This document shows, piece after piece, positions 60,390 to 64,000 of a stretch of 64,000 nucleotides of DNA. Under the pieces are notes generated by a model. It searched no databases, was not told the DNA's origin, and worked only from the letters and a program-made list of their open reading frames with translations. The position numbers and the translations under genes are program-made. Position 1 is the first letter of the stretch, and the number at the start of each line of letters is the position of its first letter. Location of the stretch: the NCBI GenBank assembly GCA_019916065.1, contig CM034240.1, positions 18,399,894-18,463,893 of the forward strand. The letters are read 5' to 3'. The DNA comes from Vitellaria paradoxa. Lineage: Eukaryota > Streptophyta > Magnoliopsida > Ericales > Sapotaceae.

Positions 60390-60542
60390 ATTACTAATAT
60401 TATTTTCTTAAAATTTATAAAAATAAATTTTATTTTCAAAACGGGAATTTGAGTAAAAAAAGGAAAAATTACTAACATTATTTTCTTAAAAACTATAAAA
60501 ATAAATTTTATTTTCAAAGTGCGACTTTGAGTTAAAAAAAAT
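60390..60542. repeat. Tandem duplication, 78 bp unit
   Basis: 'attactaa(t/c)attattttctta' through 'ataaattttattttcaaa' to 'gagt(t)aaaaaaa' occurs twice, starting at 60390 and 60468. Confidence 0.8.
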
Positions 60543-60561
60543 AAGAAACATAGTTAAAACG

Positions 60562-60840
60562 GTCATTTTATAATTCAAGCTCGAATTGGCTAAAATTTTC
60601 TTAACTATTAAAAACCATGTCAATAAATATTTTTTTAATCTTTTGAAATATCTAAAATATAAATTTGGTCCAAAAATAAACATAGGACAAAATAGTCATT
60701 TTACAGTCTGAAATCAGATCAGACTATAATTTGTTTAATTATTAAAAAATATGTCAAGAATATTTTTTTTGGCCTTTTTATGCAGTTTAAAATGTAAATT
60801 TGGACAAAAAAATAACTCAAGGATAAAATCGTTATTTTAC
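60562..60840. repeat. Diverged tandem duplication, unit of about 135 bp
   Basis: Units start at 60562, 60695 and (partial) 60831 with 'gtcattttata', 'gtcattttaca' and 'gttattttaca'. Both full units contain 'atgtcaa(t/g)aatattttttt', 'taaaat(a/g)taaatttgg' and 'caaaaaataa'. Origin unknown. Confidence 0.65.
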
Positions 60841-61295
60841 AATTTGAATGAATGTGGCCAACTTAATATGAGAATAACTATTCTCGTAGAATAGCATTCT
60901 AACTTAATTTTATATTAAACATGGAAATCGACTAAAGTGAGAATGAATTTAATTTCATTTGTACGTACCAAACATAGTCTTAAAGAACCCTTTCACTTTA
61001 CTATTAGTTTTTCTATCAACTTTGACTTATAGAAATCTGGTTTGAACTTAATATAGATCTATAATATGTTCCAAATATATAAGAACAAGAGATCTAATTA
61101 AAAGTGAAGTTGAAATTTTTGGATCGCATCGTTCATTGGGAGACGAGTTTCCTAATGAGTTTCCCGGTGAAATGTTTTAACGCGTATTATGCCTCTTTTT
61201 CGGTATAATATTAAATGATATCCATATTTATCGAGCTTTCTATGCACTTTTACACATCTTAACTTTTGCCAGCATGTTCCAGCAACCCCAACAAG

Positions 61296-62055
61296 TAGGG
61301 GTGGCCATCTCAGCCGATCCCTTCGTGCCTTATCGGATCACCGCTCCAAACGGGTAAGAGATTCAGGGATTTTTTGGAGATTGGATAAGGTACGGGGATT
61401 TTTTTTTAAAAAAATTCAGGGGTAGGGTAGGATACGAATATGAGTCTGTCCACGCCCCGTACCCTATCTTACCCATTCCCTGACCCTATCAATATTATCG
61501 TATATATATATATTTAATTTTTTAGTGTGATTGTTACGACAGATTTCTCAGTGAGGTAGTGAATTAAGATTTTGAGTTTTTTTATCTATCGCCTTCCTAT
61601 TAAATTATTTTGTTTTCCAGTTTACAAAGAAACTATAAATTGAGATAGACTAACTCTGAATGTTTCTTTGTTTACTTTTCCTATTTTGAACCGTAGAACC
61701 TATTAAGATGGTAAGAAAATATAAACTATTAATATAGTGGAAAAATTTTAACCTTATAAATGCTTTCTAAATATATATATATATATATATGGCATTTTTT
61801 GATTTTTTAAATATATATTAGGATTTTACACTATTTTTTTATAAGTCATATTTTAAAATTTTTGTATTTTTATATTTTTTTTAATTCAGGTACCCGTTTT
61901 CTCATGGGGATCCCCATTCCCTGTTTGGGTCGAGGATGGGTGGTAAAAATAAATCCCCAATGAAGATTGGGTAAGGTATGGGGATTGATTTTAGTTTGAA
62001 AATCAGATATGAAGATATACGTACCTATCTCCTACTCGCCCCGTGCCCATCCCTA
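61296..62055. mobile_element. Non-autonomous hAT element
   Basis: This 760 bp element starts TAGGGGTGGCCA and ends GTGCCCATCCCTA. Flanks are CCAACAAG (61288-61295) and CCAACGAG (62056-62063), an 8 bp duplication with one mismatch. GC-rich arms ('gggtagggtaggatacg', 'ccacgccccgtaccctatc', 'ggggatccccattccc') surround an AT-rich core, the same design as the element at 20265-20887. Confidence 0.85.
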
Positions 62056-62154
62056 CCAACGAGCTTGACAGCAAGCTATTATATCATATGCAGGAATGAA
62101 TCGCCTATACCTCTAAACTATTTTTTGCGTTTCCACCCATCAATATGAACTTGT

Positions 62155-62693
62155 GCATTTGTTTTGCTAAAAGAACCAAAAAAGTCTGAAAAACTATGAA
62201 AATTTTTGAAATCTCTATAACTCTGTAACACATTTTATCTATCTCGTATTTCATAAAATCTCTATACATTTATATATATACATCTACATATCCCAATAAA
62301 TTTTTATAAATTCTAATAATTTTTTTACGAACCTCAATAATTTTTTTCACAAATCTCAATAGCTTATCGACAAATTTTAATAAATTTGGCATAAATCTAT
62401 TGGAATAGACCCTATAAATCCGTTTCAACGATTTCTCTCTTTAATATTCTGACGCAAAAATTAAAAAGTGCAACAATTTTTAAAAAATTTTGATATAACT
62501 CTATTAAAAGGGACCAAAAAATAATTCTAACTGTTTCTCTCTCCAATTTTCTAACGTAAAAGACCAAAAATTACATTATTTATATCTAAAAAATATAATT
62601 TAGTGATTAAATGATAAATATCAAAAAAATTATTTAATTACATTTTTTAAAAATTATTTTTTGTAATTTTTTGCCACTCCAAAGACTACCTAA
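62155..62693 (-). mobile_element. Divergent T1-like MITE relic
   Basis: The right end 'tttgccactccaaagactacc' before TAA resembles a T1 head in reverse. The middle has 'ctctataaat' and 'acaaatttta' phrases with repeated 'gaaccaaaaa' and 'gggaccaaaaa' segments. The left edge is uncertain. Confidence 0.35.
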
Positions 62694-62716
62694 ATAGATG
62701 CCTTCACTTTACTCTT

Positions 62717-62980
62717 CTGGTACGTGAAAGTCCGCAGCCGCTACCCCGTACTGGGGTGCGCACAGGGCGAAGCACGCTCCAGGACCCTAGCCGGCAAAGG
62801 CCCCTGGAGAGTTAACCAGTCTAGGCAAGCCCTGGCTGACCGGCACGACCAAGAGGAGGCCATTAAGCACCCGCTATTACAGCGGTAACCCACCCCCCGT
62901 GGGGGAGTCGAACCCGAAACCTCGAGAAGTCCAAGCTCTAAGGCGAGCTCGACTTCCACTCGGCCACCCCCCGAAGGGGC
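62717..62980 (-). mobile_element. tRNA-derived SINE with 17 bp target duplication
   Basis: On the - strand, 264 bp begin with a tRNA-like head: box A TGGCCGAGTGG and box B GGTTCGACTCC, the internal RNA polymerase III promoter, spaced as in a long-variable-arm (Leu/Ser-type) tRNA. A tRNA-unrelated body follows. GCCTTCACTTTACTCTT is repeated exactly on both sides (62700-62716 and 62981-62997), showing retrotransposition by target-primed integration. The 3' end (...CTTTCACGTACCAG) has no A or T tail, which is unusual. It is GC-rich against an AT-rich background, so a recent arrival is likely. Confidence 0.85.
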
Positions 62981-63109
62981 GCCTTCACTTTACTCTTGCT
63001 TCGCTTAAGCGTCGTCCACTTAAATGAAAATTACACGACAGCAATTGAACGACCGCGCTTATGCGGCCGCTGTCTCGCAGTGTGAACATTTTGTTTTTTT
63101 CTCCTCTAA

Positions 63110-63452
63110 GGCCCTGTTTGTAATACAAACTTCATTTATAAAATTCTATAAATCTCTAACAACTCATTTACTTCTAATTTTTCCGTCATCACTAATTTCA
63201 AAAAATTTTAATATTTCACTAAAAAACAAAAAAATCTGAAAATAGGTTAACCGAATATGTAAGTTTTTTATATAATCATATTCTTCGTGTCAAAATCTTT
63301 TAAATGAGTACTATTCTCACTATTTTTTGTGAATTTTTTTGAATTCGTGGAAACGGTTTACTATTTTTTAAAAAAAAAAAAGGACGTTAAAATTAACTTC
63401 AAATTATATTTTATCTCAATTTATCTTATTTTTTCTTACGTCAAACGGAGCC
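63110..63452 (-). mobile_element. Tourist-like MITE, family T1, reverse orientation
   Basis: This 343 bp element starts ggccctgtttgtaatac and ends ttacgtcaaacggagcc, with TAA on both sides (63107-63109 and 63453-63455). The T1 interior appears in reverse ('aataggttaaccgaatatg', 'aatcatattcttcgtgtc', 'gagtactattctcac'). Confidence 0.85.
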
Positions 63453-63455
63453 TAA

Positions 63456-63836
63456 ATTTGTGCTCCCCCCCCCCCTCCTCAAAGCAGTAGCCAGGAAGGA
63501 CGGAGGGAATTCCTTTAACTTTACCTCTTCCAAACGCACCCTAAACAGTGACATGAGCAGACATCGGCCACTCTGTTAACTTCGATTGATAAACGCGTTA
63601 TTACGAAAAGAAGGGAACCGGATTGGTTTTTTTTTTTTTTTATTTTAACTTTTCTTTTGTGTAGGATAAAGCTGCTGATTCCTTTACTCATTGCCTGATT
63701 GCTTCTAATCACTTTTTGACTTCTCTTGCTTTGCTTCTACTCAGTCCCTCCTCCTTTGCATTTATTTTATTTTCGTACTCTGCTCTTACTGCTTTGTAGC
63801 CCGTTAGAATTTTTGGGTAAGAAAATGTTAAAATTT
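63456..63836. other. Spacer, nothing assignable
   Basis: There is a C-run at 63464-63474 and some mixed-composition DNA. It may belong to a gene that starts beyond the window, but no start, splice signal or family was recognised. Confidence 0.3.
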
Positions 63837-63837
63837 T

Positions 63838-64000
63838 GGTAACATTTGGAGCAATAAAAAATAAAAAAATAAAAAAATATGTGATTTTGGTTAATTTTAA
63901 TGAAAAAATTTATTAGGACGATTTGGTAAAATCGCTCTAACAGATTAAAAAAATAACACTTATTTTTTTAAAATTGTGGGAACGATTTTACAAATCAGTT
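63838..64000 (+). mobile_element. T1 MITE, cut by the window edge
   Basis: The segment begins 'ggtaacatttggagcaat' and continues with the T1 motifs 'tgtgattttggttaatttta', 'acgatttggtaaaatcg' and 'aattgtgggaacgattttacaaat'. The rest lies outside the window. Confidence 0.6.

Noticed and set aside
62741..62959. 72-residue frame (- strand) and a possible tRNA gene
   Set aside because: The box A/box B head lacks a complete tRNA fold with a proper acceptor stem and is followed by about 170 bp of extra sequence within a 17 bp duplication, so it is a SINE.

Overview
The window is nuclear DNA from a flowering plant, most likely a dicot or magnoliid. It is AT-rich, its genes have GT-AG introns of up to 5.6 kb, and the space between exons is packed with plant transposon families. 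I cannot name the species.

Three host genes are supported. (1) A canonical nuclear poly(A) polymerase (PAPS type) on the + strand has 12 coding exons between 6092 and 20006. Its catalytic aspartates, RNA-binding domain and nuclear localisation signal are all present, but two single-T insertions disturb the reading frame. (2) A two-exon DUF599 membrane protein lies on the + strand (23628-29072). (3) A five-exon RING-H2 E3 ubiquitin ligase lies on the - strand (41468 down to 34094). The genes do not form a functional cluster. They look like neighbours in an ordinary gene-poor plant region.

Region by region: 1-5.0 kb is an AT-rich flank with a 2.2 kb solo LTR. 5.1-20 kb is the poly(A) polymerase; its introns hold a Tourist-like MITE, the 3' end of a LINE interrupted by a TRIM-like element, and a 1 kb AT-rich inverted-repeat element. 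20.3-20.9 kb is a hAT element with a perfect 8 bp target duplication. 23.6-29.1 kb is the DUF599 gene, whose intron carries a decayed Ty3/gypsy protease fragment. 29-34 kb is MITE and CACTA debris. 34-41.7 kb is the RING gene. 42.06-46.8 kb is a chimeric Pack-MULE, an approximately 1.7 kb transposon that carries a fragment of a PIP aquaporin gene and a second, unrecognised gene fragment. It was later split by a 3.1 kb solo LTR, which is itself split by a hAT MITE. 47.07-51.2 kb is a second MULE-like inverted-repeat unit, also split by a solo LTR. 51.6-64 kb has no recognised host gene and is a dense mosaic of MITEs, another solo LTR, a second hAT element and a tRNA-derived SINE with a 17 bp target duplication.

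The most unusual content is the Pack-MULE with its nested insertions. Next are the two frame-disturbing insertions in the poly(A) polymerase, and a Tourist-like MITE family present in at least six copies, most of them with recognisable TTA/TAA-type target duplications. I found no CRISPR array, bacterial-type operon, intact transposase or reverse transcriptase, or convincing tRNA, rRNA or miRNA gene.
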